Positions 11,809-23,660 of a stretch of DNA of 64,000 bases are shown here, piece after piece; within the stretch, counting starts at the first letter, position 1, and every line of letters begins with the position of its first letter. The notes beneath the pieces were generated by a model. It searched no databases, was not told where the DNA came from, and was given only the letters and a program-made list of their open reading frames with translations. Source of the stretch: Sequoia sempervirens (lineage: Eukaryota > Streptophyta > Pinopsida > Cupressales > Cupressaceae); contig VDFB02358134.1 of NCBI GenBank assembly GCA_007258455.2, forward strand, positions 212,575,940-212,639,939, in the 5' to 3' direction. Position numbers and translations under genes: made by a program.

Positions 11809-14289
11809 ACTCAGGTTCAACACTCGGACCTCAAGTCTTCTGTGCTTAGGTTGCATTATAGTATATGAACATGTTGTATTGAATAGAGAACCCTAGTTAT
11901 GGGTCAAGATTCTTTTGATGAGTTGGTGATCCTTAGATAGTTAATTGGAATTGATTAGAAGTTTAGACGTAGTTTGATCATTCAAAGAATCTAGAGGTGT
12001 GAGAACCCTTTTCCTTAGTCGCATTTTCATATGAATTTCTAGTAAGAGTGATGGTGACTATTTTAAATAGGCCAAGATGGATAATATATAGTGTTATTTT
12101 AAGTAAGCCAAAATGGATAAAATATGGTGACAACCCATGAATGACGATGTGGCAATACAAGTAAATTAATAAGAGAAATATATTGTGAAGAGAGACCTCT
12201 CTGATGACATAAAGGATAAATGAGTTGAAAGATACAAGGAAAGAAGAAAAGATGGAATTTTGATATGAGGAAGAAGGAAAAACACCTATGAAGTAAATAA
12301 AGTTGATAATAATGGATAAATATTGGTTGAGCCTTTAGACAAGGAAAAAGTGAGTTGATGAATCATATATGCTTGATTGTTTTTAGTGAAAGTACTTGTA
12401 CATATGTACTATATAAGAATAATACTTGTACAATAATTCACTTCACATGCTCTATGCAAATGAAACATTTGTATAGGTGATTGTATTCATATCATAGAAA
12501 AATGGTTGCCTTAACTATACTTATGTTTATACTTGGACGAGAAATGTTCAATATAATTATATTAATGTGAGCGATGCACTAGAGTAAGTTATTGATTCCT
12601 TTGTGTGGATAAAGCACTTGAATAATGATTACATTCATAATTTGTGTGTGAGATATAATTTTGAAACTCATTGTGTTTATTGGATTGATTAATGATCACT
12701 ATAACTATACTACTATAATTTATGCATATTTCACCTTTTGTGTGAGCGATGCACTTGTGTGAGAGATGCACTTACCATATTTATTATATGAAAACTTGAA
12801 TGAGTAATGCTCATTGTATGCAAGGTATATTCCATATTTGTGCAACTAAGGCACTACAAGTAAATTATGTGTTCATACCCTATGTGAGTTAGGCACTAGG
12901 GGTTCATGCATTCTTATTGGATAATTATTCATTATATGTGCACTTGTGTGTGTTATGCATTGTCGTATCATCCGGTCCTTATTTTATGCAATTTGATATA
13001 GATTATTCTTGTTGAATGTGTTGTGTGTGATAAGCTTTAAGCTTTCCTTCTGGGACAAGATGCCGAATGTGGGCTAAAAGAGAAGGTGATCTTCTTTTAC
13101 AAGATCAACCACATTTTGTAATTATGCTTTGGCCAAAGTGAGGAGTACCATTGAAATAGATGGATAATGAATGCCTAGAATTTATATATATTATATGTTC
13201 TCTGCCACATCATGTATGCAAGAAATATGTTCATTCTAGTATAAGAGTGCATATAAGGCATCAGGCATGCATCGAGAATTTCCCTCCTACCCTATTGTTA
13301 TAGGTTTCTAGGTGCCCTATGCAGGACCGAGTGTTCTTCAAGTTAGGAAGAATCCAAGGGAAGTGTTGTGCATCATGGTTGGGTGGAAAAAGCACCTTAA
13401 CCATGCTCTTGACCTTCAGCTTGTGGAAGACCCCTGTGTTATGGCAGCTGAAGATTGAATAAATATTTGATTTTCTTTATGTAATTCAGAAGATGGATAT
13501 GTATCATTGTATTGATCATTCTATGGCTTGTTTAGTCAATTAATGTAATTGAACCTCTCTTTGATGCACTCTTGTTGCATTTGTAAAATGGTAAGGGATT
13601 ATACATATTATACATTTATGGATATCTTTGTTAATAGAAAGTTACCTTTGTATATTTATAGATTGAGATTTACTTTTTGTTGTGAAATTTAGTAACTAGT
13701 TGAATCGGTATTGAGCTCATGATGATCTTCCTGACATCTAGTATTCTCGGTTTCTATTCTAATTAACTTGAACCTTTTGTTTTAGTATTGATGACCTTTT
13801 GTGAGGATAATCTTCAACAGTGTAGTGTTGAAACCTTGTGGATATTTGGCGATCTTATCTTTGATGTTTCTAATCATGTTGATGATCTTTTGTATGTTGA
13901 TAACTTGTTGATCTTCTTCTCTTTTATGTTGTTGTCCAAGATGAAGACCTTGTTGTAATTGTTGATATCTCCAGTTTGTTGAGACTTTTATTTTTGTTTA
14001 GCGTTTTAATTTGCTAATGATGATAACAAGTAGTATGGGGTGCTTCTTTTTCATCATAAAGGCAATTGTTCTGACATCTCATATTTGAAGGCATGTTGAC
14101 AAAATGGACATAACTATTTTATTTCTATTGGTAAATATCTTGGAATATGAAAAAGCTTGGAATATGAAAAAGATTTGAATAAGATTTAGAAGATTGTATG
14201 AAAGAAATGAATTAATTTGCATGCTTCTATTAGTTAAGGTATGAAATTTTTATCTTTTAGTTAAGTTGATCATCGGGACGATGATTCTT

Positions 14290-14303
14290 TAAGGGGGGAA
14301 GGA
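14290..14303 (+). promoter_or_regulatory. E1 polypurine tract
   Basis: taaggggggaagga lies immediately before the TGTCAC start of LTR2. It is the expected plus-strand primer. Confidence 0.8.
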
Positions 14304-14858
14304 TGTCACGAATCCTATTTTCAATAAGTAATTTATAATTCAATGATACTATTTTAATGATTGTTGACCAAACTTTGACTCATGTGCGTAACAAGATTGT
14401 GGGCGACTGATGGTGAAAGGAAAATTGCACACTTAGGAAATCTTATAGTTGCATTTGCTTAATTTAGTTAATTGCATCTTATTTTATATAATAAAGAAGA
14501 TTATTGTTATAGTTGCTTATTTAATTAAACGTTAGTTAATGTTAATTTCTCTTAGAAGAAATAAAAGTAGTTTCAAATCATTTATTGATTTTATTTGAAA
14601 ATTAGAATTAATATTTATTGTTTTAAAGATTAAAAAAAACAAATCATATTTCTCATTTAATATTAGTTTTAATTGCAATTAAATGGTATTTCATTATTAT
14701 TACTAAGGATAAATAGGATACGTGAAAATAAATCTAGATTTTATTTAACATTCGGTTATTGGAAAATTTGAGGGAAATCTTTAAAAAGTGGAAATCTATA
14801 ACGGAAAGACAACTAGATTTTCTTGATATTTCTTTTCTATGCAAAGGAATAACTAAAA

Positions 14859-15035
14859 ATGGGTGTCGAGGAGAAAATAATAGCTTCAGTAAGCAAGGAT
14901 TTAAATAAAAAAAACTATTCAGGCATAGGAATGGTTGATTGTTCTGAAGAAAGGTTTTTGAAGGAGTCCTCATTCTCAAGCCTCTAGAAGGGATTGAAAA
15001 CCATCATCCTTGCAAGCTTAGAAATGGGAAGGTAA
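14859..15035 (+). pseudogene. Second copy of the unidentified exon-like ORF
   Basis: The length is the same 177 bases as at 969-1145 and the frame is kept, but a TAG at 14985-14987 stops it after the ESSFSSL segment. Differences from LTR1 are substitutions only, so it has decayed since insertion rather than been selected. Confidence 0.35.
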
Positions 15036-15570
15036 CCCGAAACTGAGTAATATATTTTTCTGTTTTGATGCTCCAAAAAGATGGTTACGTTAGCTTGTTT
15101 TCTCTTTCTTAGAAAATTTCTCATCCTGGGTTTTATATAATTTCTTCTCTTTGATTGAAAGCATGTAAAGCATACTCATGTCTTGTGTTGAAAGTCTTTA
15201 AACTCTCTTCACCCTCATTGCATGTTCTAAATACAATGCAAAGTTATCCTTAGGGAATAACCCAACCAAGAAACAAAAATTGTTGTACCTAGTCTAATAA
15301 TTCTAGAAATCTTACATTGTAATAAAATATTAGCATGTTCACTAAAAGGTCTTTCCATGTTCAAGAAGTAACAGTCACCGCACCATTTAACCACATGATA
15401 AAATTTGAACCTATGAAAATCCATCCTTAGTCTCTTAAAAAAACTATGATGCTTGCATTAAATTAGCTTTGAAAATACTTGGTACTGCATACATCCAACA
15501 TCATACTAGCTTATGTGATTCATAATTCCTGAATGCATGCCTTAGAGAATGAACATTTCAATGAAAATAC

Positions 15571-15731
15571 ATTGAACCATTGTCACCCAAACCATGAAGC
15601 CACACAATGGTGGTCTGATGTCTTCCCTTGGACTTCACTACATGTGTTCTCCCAAATTCAAATGCATGCCAAGTACCTCCACCTCAACTTCTAGAACTCA
15701 AGGTAGACGTGCTTCTAGTTCCATAGCTCAT
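15571..15731 (-). pseudogene. Second copy of the acyl-protein thioesterase exon
   Basis: This is the LTR2 counterpart of 1689-1849 and the same 161 bases long. It opens MSYGTRSTSTLSS, then meets a TGA created by substitution. The last base of the exon also differs, which weakens the donor. It shows that the fragment was already part of the E1 LTR when the element inserted. Confidence 0.7.
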
Positions 15732-16440
15732 TTTGAATCTCCAAATTAAATTCCTCGTAGAAACAAACAAACCTTGGTTTCCAATGACTACCTGAGATTG
15801 TATGCAACTGATCAGCTTAAATATATAAAAAAAGCAAAACCTCAAAACTGTAATTAGTCTGAATTTATCGAGTATAAGCATAATATTATTCCTTGAGTAT
15901 CGATTTGAAGCCCGCTAAGGGTAGAAAATAATCTTATTCTTTGAGTATATTGGATAGCCCCCTAAATATTATCATAAGGGATCACCCAAATTAATGTGTG
16001 CATCATCCTATTAATGTACCAAAGGAAGGAAAGTCTGCATACTACGGCTTACCGCTTCCTAATGGTTGAGAGAATGAGTTTACTCATTTCTCTGGCCAAA
16101 TTTAACCCTAAACCGATCTAGGATTTGTTGGCTTTAAGCCATACTCAGAAAATATTTTCTCCATAATACCCATACATTGAGCCTTTCCTCTATCAAATTC
16201 CTTTTGGACACTCGCACATACTTAGAATCTTCGCGAGTTTTGAGTATAGTAGGGAAAAGATCAATGTATTTGTTATTCTTCTATAGCTCTGGAAGTACCT
16301 CCAACTCCCTCAAAATAAGGATCTCATATTATGTTATTTTGTCCATTTTAATATTCTTGCGCAACCTTTCTCTGGGTTGTTCGAAGGCGGAAACAGCAGA
16401 ACAATCTTCTGTCATATTGAAAAGATAATAATAACTTAAT

Positions 16441-16445
16441 CAAGT
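16441..16445. repeat. Left TSD of G1
   Basis: caagt, repeated at 27412-27416. The empty site in E1 LTR1 reads tcaagtataactgaatag at 2571-2588. Confidence 0.95.
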
Positions 16446-17764
16446 TGTAGACATCTAAATTTGGACACTTAATTTATCCAAATTCATCCCCTTTCATCTT
16501 ATTTTCATTAATTAAGTAATACTGCTATTATTTAATTAATATCTTTAACTCTACCAAATCCCTAAGGTATTTAATCAATAATACCTTATCTCTTTAATCC
16601 TCCTTCCATCAATTGAATTAAATAAATATTCCATTTATTTAATTCCCTTCATGTCACATCCTCCATCATTTTTATCTTATCCTAATCCTTCTTCTAATCC
16701 CATCATTAGGATGTGCACATGCCTAATCCTTGATTAGGATGTGTCACATCCTCCAACTTTTGCAAGTTGGCCTCTAATCTCTCTTAGCCACCTAACCATC
16801 CTCTAATCCTTCACTAACTAGCCTAATCAACCTCTCAAGGAATTTTTAATTCTTTTTATCCTCCCAAGGAATATTAAATTCTTTTTTCTCTTCCCCATGT
16901 GATCTTTAACTTGTCACATCAAGTCACATGTGAGATCTAACCCTCTTCTAATCTTCATTAATTAATCTAATTAAGTACTTGCACAATCCTAATCACTTAA
17001 TTGAGTCAACACTATTAAATGATTTTCTTTTTTGACAAGGCTTCTCCACTTCCCTATGTGAATTTTTAATTCACATTTAATCCCCCAATGCACCCAAAGG
17101 AATTCTTTATTCTTTCCCTTCTCCCCATAAGGATATTTGAGGAATTTTTAATTCCTCACATGTCCTCTCACCCACATGGGACAAGGACATCCTTTATGAG
17201 GATATCTTAGCCAAATCCCTATGGTCCTTTGAAGTACATCCATGTCATGTACTTCTCTTACACCTCATCTCCACCTCATCTTTCTTAAGCCTCTTCACAT
17301 GCCACATGTCAAGATGTGAGGGCTTGTGAGTTCTCAACTCACCTTAGCCCTACATCTTGATATTTGGTGGCTCAATCTTGACCATCCATCTCTTCTAGGA
17401 ATTCTCAAAATTCCTATAAATACCCCCTCTTTTCTCTTATTTTGAAGGAGATCATTTTGCTAGCCAAACTCTTGCAGTTTTGTTTCTCAATCTACACTTA
17501 GCCATTTTCATGTTTTCATCCACTTGCACCCATCCTCATAACATCTTTTAGCTTGCACCAAGAGCCATCCAAGGAGCATACACATCAAAGATCGAAGGGC
17601 CAATCAAAGGATCGATTCGACACAAGGTATAGAGTTCCATTTTGTTGCTTTCATCTTGTGTTGTTTCCAACTTAGGCTAATCTTGAGGTGTAGGTTGTTT
17701 TGGTGTTTATTTGCACTTTTTCACTTGCTGCTCATTTTCTAACGCTCACATTCGACCTATCACA
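16446..17764 (+). repeat. G1 5' LTR
   Basis: TGTAGACATC...CTATCACA, 1319 bp, almost identical to 26096-27411. A TATA box (CCTATAAATACC) lies at 17412-17423. It is C/T-rich with many 'cctaatc'-like words and has no coding potential. Confidence 0.95.
17413..17421 (+). promoter_or_regulatory. G1 LTR TATA box
   Basis: CTATAAATA, about 340 bp before the LTR end. It is kept in the 3' LTR near 27060-27070, and sets U3/R at roughly 17445. Confidence 0.6.
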
Positions 17765-17768
17765 TTTC

Positions 17769-17788
17769 TGGCACGCCCGGTGGGACCC
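17769..17788 (+). promoter_or_regulatory. G1 primer-binding site
   Basis: TGGCACGCCCGGTGGGACCC begins 4 bases after the LTR. It starts with the TGG complementary to the tRNA CCA end. I cannot assign the tRNA safely from memory. Confidence 0.7.
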
Positions 17789-18370
17789 ACAAACGGGTCT
17801 TTTTCTTTCACGTTTGCTATTTTTTGCATTTTTTGCAGACTGGCGGACCTGTCCCTATAGAGTGGCGGACCTGTCCTTGCAGAGTGGCCGACCTGTCCTT
17901 ATGCAGTGGCGGACCTGTCCTTCTGCTCTTTCTTCCCAGAGCTGCCATTTCCACACCGTTTGTCCGATTGACTCCATTCAAAGGCAATTCTTCTTATTTT
18001 TTCATGCTCTTTCCAACGATATATAACACTTGATACTTTTGAGAAGTTGGTCGGGGCACCTTTTTTTCTCTGGTGGCGGACCTGTCCTAGTGCAGTGGCA
18101 GACCTATCCTTGTGCTATGGCAGACCTGTCCTAGTGTAGTGGTGGACCTGTCCTTGTGCAGTGGCAGACCTGTCCTAGTGCAATGGCGGACGTGTCCTTG
18201 TGCTGTGGCGAACTTGTCCTAGTGCAGTGGTGGACCTGTCCTGCAGTGGCAGACCTATCCTTATGCTGTGGTGGACCTATCCTAATGTAGTGGTGGACCT
18301 GTCCTAATGCAGTGGTAGACCTGTCCTGACAGAGTGGCAGACCTATCCCTACAGAGTGGCAGACCTGTCC

Positions 18371-19021
18371 TCCCGAAGGTAAAATTTCAAGTTTTTTCCA
18401 ATTGTCTTTTGGTAAATTAGGCACATAGTTTAATTAAAGGGGGTCAATAAACCTTGTTTGGCATGCTTGTGGAAGGCTATTTGACGTATCCAATCCCCTT
18501 GTTCCATTTGGCGATCTTGGGTGACGAGAAATCATAGCTTTCCAAGTCCTTTGAGTCACCCCTTTTTCATTTTCTTAGTGGGACCTGCTTGGGGATTTCA
18601 TCACCCCAAGGGACGATTCCAACCACACATATCGGCGGGGTATATAAAGGGGGGAGAGCGAAATATGTACCTCAATCCAACCACGTTGTAATTGGTGAAG
18701 TGTCGAGATGACGTGAAGAGTTGGTCTGAGCCTTTAGTATCTCGCTAAGGTTCCCGACTCACGCTTGTAACGGGTTGGTGTTCACGGTTTGGGCCTCACA
18801 TACCGGGTGTATATCGAGGACTCCTTAGCAACCATGTTCATCCTAGAGTAGAAAAATTTGTTGGCCATACCCGTTTCTACTAAATCTTAGGGTTGTGTTG
18901 TCTGAATTGTCTTTCTCGTGCAAAACCAGTGATTATCAGTTTGGCCAAGTCTTTTATGATTGCTATATTTTGGGTCCTTTGCCTTACCCATCTATCAAAA
19001 CATCAAGCTTAAACTTATCCT
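18371..19021 (+). other. G1 leader segment with internal TATA
   Basis: This non-repetitive stretch lies between minisatellite blocks. It holds TATATAAAGG at 18641-18650 in a promoter-like setting (see the separate entry). No coding signal is seen; the open frame from 18895 soon runs into the third repeat block. Confidence 0.4.
18641..18650 (+). promoter_or_regulatory. Internal TATA box in G1
   Basis: GGCGGGGTATATAAAGGGGGG is a textbook plant core promoter sequence, but it lies ~880 bp inside the 5' LTR boundary. It could drive an RNA covering the 83-bp repeats and the G-patch ORF. Confidence 0.45.
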
Positions 19022-19357
19022 TTGACGGACCTATCCTTATCCTTTGGCGGACCTGTCCCAGTGCAGTGGCGGACCTATCCTTGTGTAGTGGCGGACCTAT
19101 CCTTGTGTTGTGGTGGCCCTGTCGTCATAGAGTGGCAGACCTGTCCTTACAGAGTGGCGGACCTGTCCTTCTGCTCTTTCTTCCCGGGGTCACCATTTCC
19201 ACATTGTTTATCCGATTGACTTCATTCAAAGGTAGTTCTCATTTTTTCGTGCTCTTTCCGATGATATATACCACTTCATACTTTTGAGAAGTTGGCCGGG
19301 GCACCTTTTTCTTCACCATCTGCCTCCTCGAGGGGGGTATACCCTACCATTCTCTCT

Positions 19358-19938
19358 GTTTACTCGTTCTGAGTAAATGTTCATCCATTTAACACATCCT
19401 TTCATCATTCCAAACTCTCGTTCAGTCATTTCGATCATCCGTTTACTCGTTCTGAGTAAACGTTCATCCATTTAACACATCCTTTCATCATTCTGAACTC
19501 TCGTTCTGTCATTTCGATCATCTGTTTACTCATTCCAAGTAAATTTTCATCCATTTAACACATCATTTCATCATTCTGAACTCTCGTTCTGTCATTTCAA
19601 TCATCCGTTTACTCGTTCTGAGTAAATGTTCATCCATTTAACACATCCTTTCATCATTCCAAACTCTCATTCTATCATTCTAATCATTTGTTTACTCGTT
19701 CTGAGTAAAAATTCATACATTTCACACATCCTTTCATCATTCATAACTCTGGTTCTATCATTCTGATCATCTGTTTACTCGTTCCGAGTAAACATTCATA
19801 CATTTCACAGTCCCTTTCATCATTTGGAACCCTCGTTCTATCATTCTGATCATTCGTTTACTCGTTCTGAGTAATCGTTCATCCGTCTCGATCAACCATT
19901 TGCTCATTTTGTGTATTTGTTCATCCATTTCTATCATC
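19358..19938 (+). repeat. 83-bp tandem repeat with interrupted palindrome
   Basis: Seven units start with GTTTACTC at 19358, 19441, 19524, 19607, 19690, 19773 and 19856, a constant period of 83 bp, followed by a decayed eighth. Each begins with the inverted repeat TTTACTC-GTTCT-GAGTAAA, perfect in five of seven units and with one mismatch in the other two. The invariant period and the preserved dyad suggest a binding or structural element. Confidence 0.92.
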
Positions 19939-20472
19939 CCTTTCCTCAATCAAATCATCGTTTTCCCCACCCAAATCCTCTGAACTTCATCTCGGGTTAT
20001 TATCCAAATTGACCTAAGTATCTGATCTGATCGTCATCATTAACATCCTCTTAGGATTGTCATCCATCCTAAGTTAATCATCATCGTCGACCCAATCAAT
20101 CCATTTTCAATCTCAAAGTGGATTCGGTGCCGCAATCATCCTTTCATCCTTTAATCCGATCAATCAGTATCCTAAGTCATCTAAGATAATCTCTGAATGG
20201 GATTTGTAGTCTCTTTCATCATCCATCAATCGATCTTATCAATCAATCATCGATCGATCTTATCTAATCCAATCCAATCCAATCCAATCCAATCGCATCC
20301 CTATCCAATCACCTTCGACCCAATCAATCTACTTCCATCTCGAGGGTATCGGGTGTCAAATTCATCCTTTGATACTCAAACTGGATCATCAAAATCAATC
20401 CCATCGTATCATCCAATCATCCTAATCTGAGCTTTAATCCAATCCCGATCTGAGCTTGTCCTAAATCCCGAT

Positions 20473-22275
20473 TTGGGCTTTTGTCCATTTCCATCCAAAA
20501 TCTTTATCCATCATCTTTATCCTTTCATCATCATGAATTCTTATCCTTCATCAATAGTGGTCAAGGGAAACCTTAACTACGTCAATGATGATAATGAAAG
20601 TCTTGTTGATCAAGAGGTATACGACATAGATCCCCTTGACACTATCATTGCTAGTAAGCTTTCTCCACCCACATTCCAAAATCCAATCACCCCATTAAGT
20701 TATCCCATCATGTCTTCATCTATCCCTAATCACACTCCTTATGCTACCTTTGACAAGGGATGTCCATCATATCCATCATATCCTTCATCTACGTCATCCC
20801 CTTATCCTAGTTTTCCGTCACAATACCCCTATCTTGATCCCCCATCCACATCCTCTTATTTCAATCCTCCATCCACATGTACCCACTACTCCAATCTCCC
20901 ATACCAATCCGCTCAGCCTAATCCTACATTCACATCTTCCTATCCTAGTCAAATACACCCACCAACTTACCCTAATCCGACATCCGCAGTTCCCTTTCTC
21001 CATCCACCACCTCAATCTTCTCATCCTAATCCACCATCCCCATACCCTTACTACAATCCACCACCCACCTCCTTGTGTCATAATCCACCATCCCAATACC
21101 TTTATTACAACACACCGCCCATATCTTCTACCAACGATCCACCGTCTGTGTCATCCTATCCTAATTCCCCATGCCCATATCCTTACCTTAATCCTCCATC
21201 CAGTCTTAATCTTCCATCTAATCCTAGTCCACTAATCCATAAACCTTCATCCACTCCCGCCTCGTCATCTCAGCCTAGCGTATTCAAGTTTCTCCAAGGA
21301 CTTATAACAAAGGAAACATCCCCCACTCCACACATTGCAGTCATGGAACCATGCCATCCCAACCCATCATCCATGGTCATTAGTGACGAGACCCTTCTCC
21401 ATCCAGCACCTATCATTGATAATACCATCACATCCTCTGAATCCACTAAGTCCCCATCTCCTACCATCACATCCTCTGAATCTACTGAGTCCCCATCTCC
21501 TACCATCACATCTACCAATTCCATTGAACACCCACCCCCTACTCCGAGAGCCGTCAAACCTATCGACGACACCCAAATCCAATCCACTTCTTCCACTCCT
21601 AGTATCCATTCCAAGGAATATCTTGAATCCTCCATCCTTCCATCTTCCCCACTTGAACAATCCCCCCATGACTCCATTATCATGCCTCCCGCACATGATG
21701 ATTCATGTCAAGAGTCTAATCCAAAGCATGCTATCATATCCCCTCCTCCAGATCAAGATCCTACCATCCCATCTAGTCTACCGCAAGATCACAGTCCCCC
21801 ATCCATTCCATCCCGTGATCCTCTTGAGATTCAAAATTCTACCGCCCCACCTCCATCTCCATTGCATGAGCCTGCTACCACAAAATCAGATCCTATCATA
21901 TCCCCTACTCCCTCTCCAAATATAACCCATCCAAATGTTGTTATCCCATCATCTCCTTCTCAGGATCCCCCATCATCGCCTAAAAATACTATCCCCACAC
22001 CGCTTGCATATCCCCTTGGTACTCTCACATTCTTCCATGGTGGCCTCCTTGTAGAAGAAAAACATAGTGTATATACCACCCATCATCCCCCACCTAATAA
22101 TGGACTCACATCATGTTTTCAGAATAACAAAAATCCTATCATGGATCGCATGCTCAAGAAAATGAACTACCAAGGAAAAGGTTTAGGCCTTCATGAGCAA
22201 GGTATTTTAGAGCCCATCCAAGTCAAAGAACAAATCAACATGCAAGGTCTTGGATCTATTTCCCAAGACTCATAA
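20473..22275 (+). CDS. G1 proline-rich protein with C-terminal G-patch
   Basis: This 600-codon frame is the longest intact ORF in the window. A second possible start is at 20533 (MNSYPSSIVVKG), where the reading becomes less hydrophobic. Residues ~80-540 are low-complexity proline, serine, threonine and histidine with PPST/YPNPPS-like repeats, probably disordered. Residues ~557-596 form a G-patch: MDRMLKKMNYQGKGLG, then GI.EPIQVKEQ and a closing GLGSI. G-patches bind RNA or stimulate RNA helicases, and occur in retroelement polyproteins near the protease. No protease, RT or zinc knuckle is present. It may be a Gag-like remnant whose proline-rich part expanded. The strong C/T bias of the strand alone produces Pro/Ser/His codons, so the disordered part is weak evidence of selection; the G-patch is better. 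Confidence 0.6.
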   Translation: MGFCPFPSKIFIHHLYPFIIMNSYPSSIVVKGNLNYVNDDNESLVDQEVYDIDPLDTIIASKLSPPTFQNPITPLSYPIMSSSIPNHTPYATFDKGCPSYPSYPSSTSSPYPSFPSQYPYLDPPSTSSYFNPPSTCTHYSNLPYQSAQPNPTFTSSYPSQIHPPTYPNPTSAVPFLHPPPQSSHPNPPSPYPYYNPPPTSLCHNPPSQYLYYNTPPISSTNDPPSVSSYPNSPCPYPYLNPPSSLNLPSNPSPLIHKPSSTPASSSQPSVFKFLQGLITKETSPTPHIAVMEPCHPNPSSMVISDETLLHPAPIIDNTITSSESTKSPSPTITSSESTESPSPTITSTNSIEHPPPTPRAVKPIDDTQIQSTSSTPSIHSKEYLESSILPSSPLEQSPHDSIIMPPAHDDSCQESNPKHAIISPPPDQDPTIPSSLPQDHSPPSIPSRDPLEIQNSTAPPPSPLHEPATTKSDPIISPTPSPNITHPNVVIPSSPSQDPPSSPKNTIPTPLAYPLGTLTFFHGGLLVEEKHSVYTTHHPPPNNGLTSCFQNNKNPIMDRMLKKMNYQGKGLGLHEQGILEPIQVKEQINMQGLGSISQDS

Positions 22276-23265
22276 TCCAAACACGTTGGTACAACCCCTG
22301 GACGTCCTCAACGAGCCTTTTCCAAAAGAAATGTCGGCTCTTCCCATTGCTCCACCAAATCATATGCTGCTATCCCTCCTCCTCTATCGTATCACCTCAA
22401 AACAACCGTCCATATTCCTCCTTCATCCGCTCCATCCATTTTGGGTCCTTACATCCCTCCATCCACAATCTCCCATCCTTCATCTACTACATCCATCTTG
22501 GGTTCTTATGTCCCTCTACCCACTCTATCCATCTTGGGTCTGTATATCCCAAGATCACCTCCTCCATCTCATCCTTTTGTGCATCCAACACCTATACATG
22601 TCATCCATCATAAACATCCCTCTCGCATATCCCATAATCAGGATCAACAAAGGCACATACCTAAACATCCCCCATCTACACATAATCCCCATACTCCTAC
22701 CTCCATTGCTCCACATCATCCATCTTCTCACACCCATCCCATTGCTAGTACGAGCACTTTGGATGCTAGAGGAAAAATGCATCAATCTAAACACCCACAT
22801 GAATCTAAAGCTTCCCATGTCCCCTCTAAAAGACATGGTAAAGAAAAGAAAAACAAAATCCAAAATCAAAATCAAATCTATAGCTCGCAAAGAGCCACCA
22901 AAGAAAAGATCAAAACCATGTGGATCCCAAAGAAAAAAGATGCAATGCCATCAAATGAAAAATATGTAAGAACATCGAAAGTTGCTAATCCAAAAGCTAA
23001 TTATACACCCCTTTCATCTCCTAAATCTGTTTTGGGTCCCTATGTCCCAAAATTTTCTATTCCATCTCCTCCATTATCCCCACATTCTCCATCCATTAGT
23101 CCCCTTATCTTTTCACATCCATCACCACATGTGCCAATGTTGGTCCTGAACTCATCTCCCCATCACGTATCCACCCAATCATTCTATCCATACCATTTCC
23201 AACATCCCACCCATTATCCCCCGTATCTTCCCCATCAAATCCCTCTCATTCATCCTCTAGCATAA
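22250..23265 (+). pseudogene. Open Pro/Ser/His-rich frames after the G-patch ORF
   Basis: Overlapping frames (22250-22969 and 22441-23265) continue the same composition, with repeated 'SILG.Y.P' phrases and a lysine-rich patch near 22840-22980. They may be the decayed continuation of the ORF or an effect of the C-rich strand. No motif is recognised. Confidence 0.3.
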
Positions 23266-23436
23266 TCCATTTATCCTAAGGTTGTACCAACATCCAATAG
23301 TCAGTTCAAACATGAGCTCTTAATACCTCGTATAGAACTTGATGCTTGAGTCCTTCATCCATATCCTTATCACATGTCTTCTAAATCCACTTATTTTCCT
23401 CCGTATCCTTATCCATCTACTTCCGCATACTATCCA

Positions 23437-23660
23437 AAAGTCCAAAATCCAAAAATCCAAAATCCAAAAATCCAAAATCCAAAAATCCAAAAATCCAAAA
23501 ATCAAAAATCCAAAAATCAAAAAAATCAAAAAAATCCAAAAACTCAAAAATCCAAAAATCCAAAATCAAAATCCAAAATCCAAAATCAAAAATCAAAAAT
23601 CCAAAAAAGTCAAAAAAATAAAAAATAAAATCAAAAATCAAAAAATAAAATAGTAAAGAG
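23437..23660 (+). repeat. (CCAAAAAT)-type simple repeat
   Basis: A short-period array of CCAAAAAT/CCAAAAT words decays into AAAAATCAAA. The lysine-rich and phenylalanine-rich frames over it are artefacts of the repeat. Confidence 0.9.

Larger units (their letters stand above)
11794..14303 (+). mobile_element. E1 internal region, non-coding
   Basis: This covers the 2.5 kb between PBS and PPT. I find no Gag, protease, RT or integrase motif on either strand, and no plus-strand frame over 60 codons. The stretch 13310-13460 (around atgcaggaccgagtgttcttc) reads like a heavily decayed end of a gypsy coding region, but I cannot place it. The rest is AT-rich. Confidence 0.6.
14304..16440 (+). repeat. 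E1 LTR2, first segment
   Basis: It is collinear with 407-2575. It is broken by G1 after the TSD caagt. It contains second copies of both gene-like fragments, at 14859-15035 and 15571-15731. Confidence 0.85.
17841..19168 (+). repeat. ~21-bp minisatellite in G1
   Basis: About 25 copies of a ~21-bp unit with core TGGCGGACCTGTCC occur in three blocks: 17841-17920 (4 copies), 18074-18370 (14) and 19022-19168 (7). The ~140-bp sequence after the first block is repeated after the third (17919-18062 versus 19167-19309), so a larger module was duplicated. Because the unit is close to a multiple of three, it opens frames on both strands; I do not count these as genes. Confidence 0.9.

Noticed and set aside
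17841..19287. Cysteine/tryptophan-rich ORFs over the 21-bp repeat
   Set aside because: They arise from the repeat unit in several frames on both strands and lack independent motifs.
19358..19938. CRISPR-like array of repeats
   Set aside because: Units are contiguous 83-bp tandem copies with no unique spacers, in a plant retroelement.
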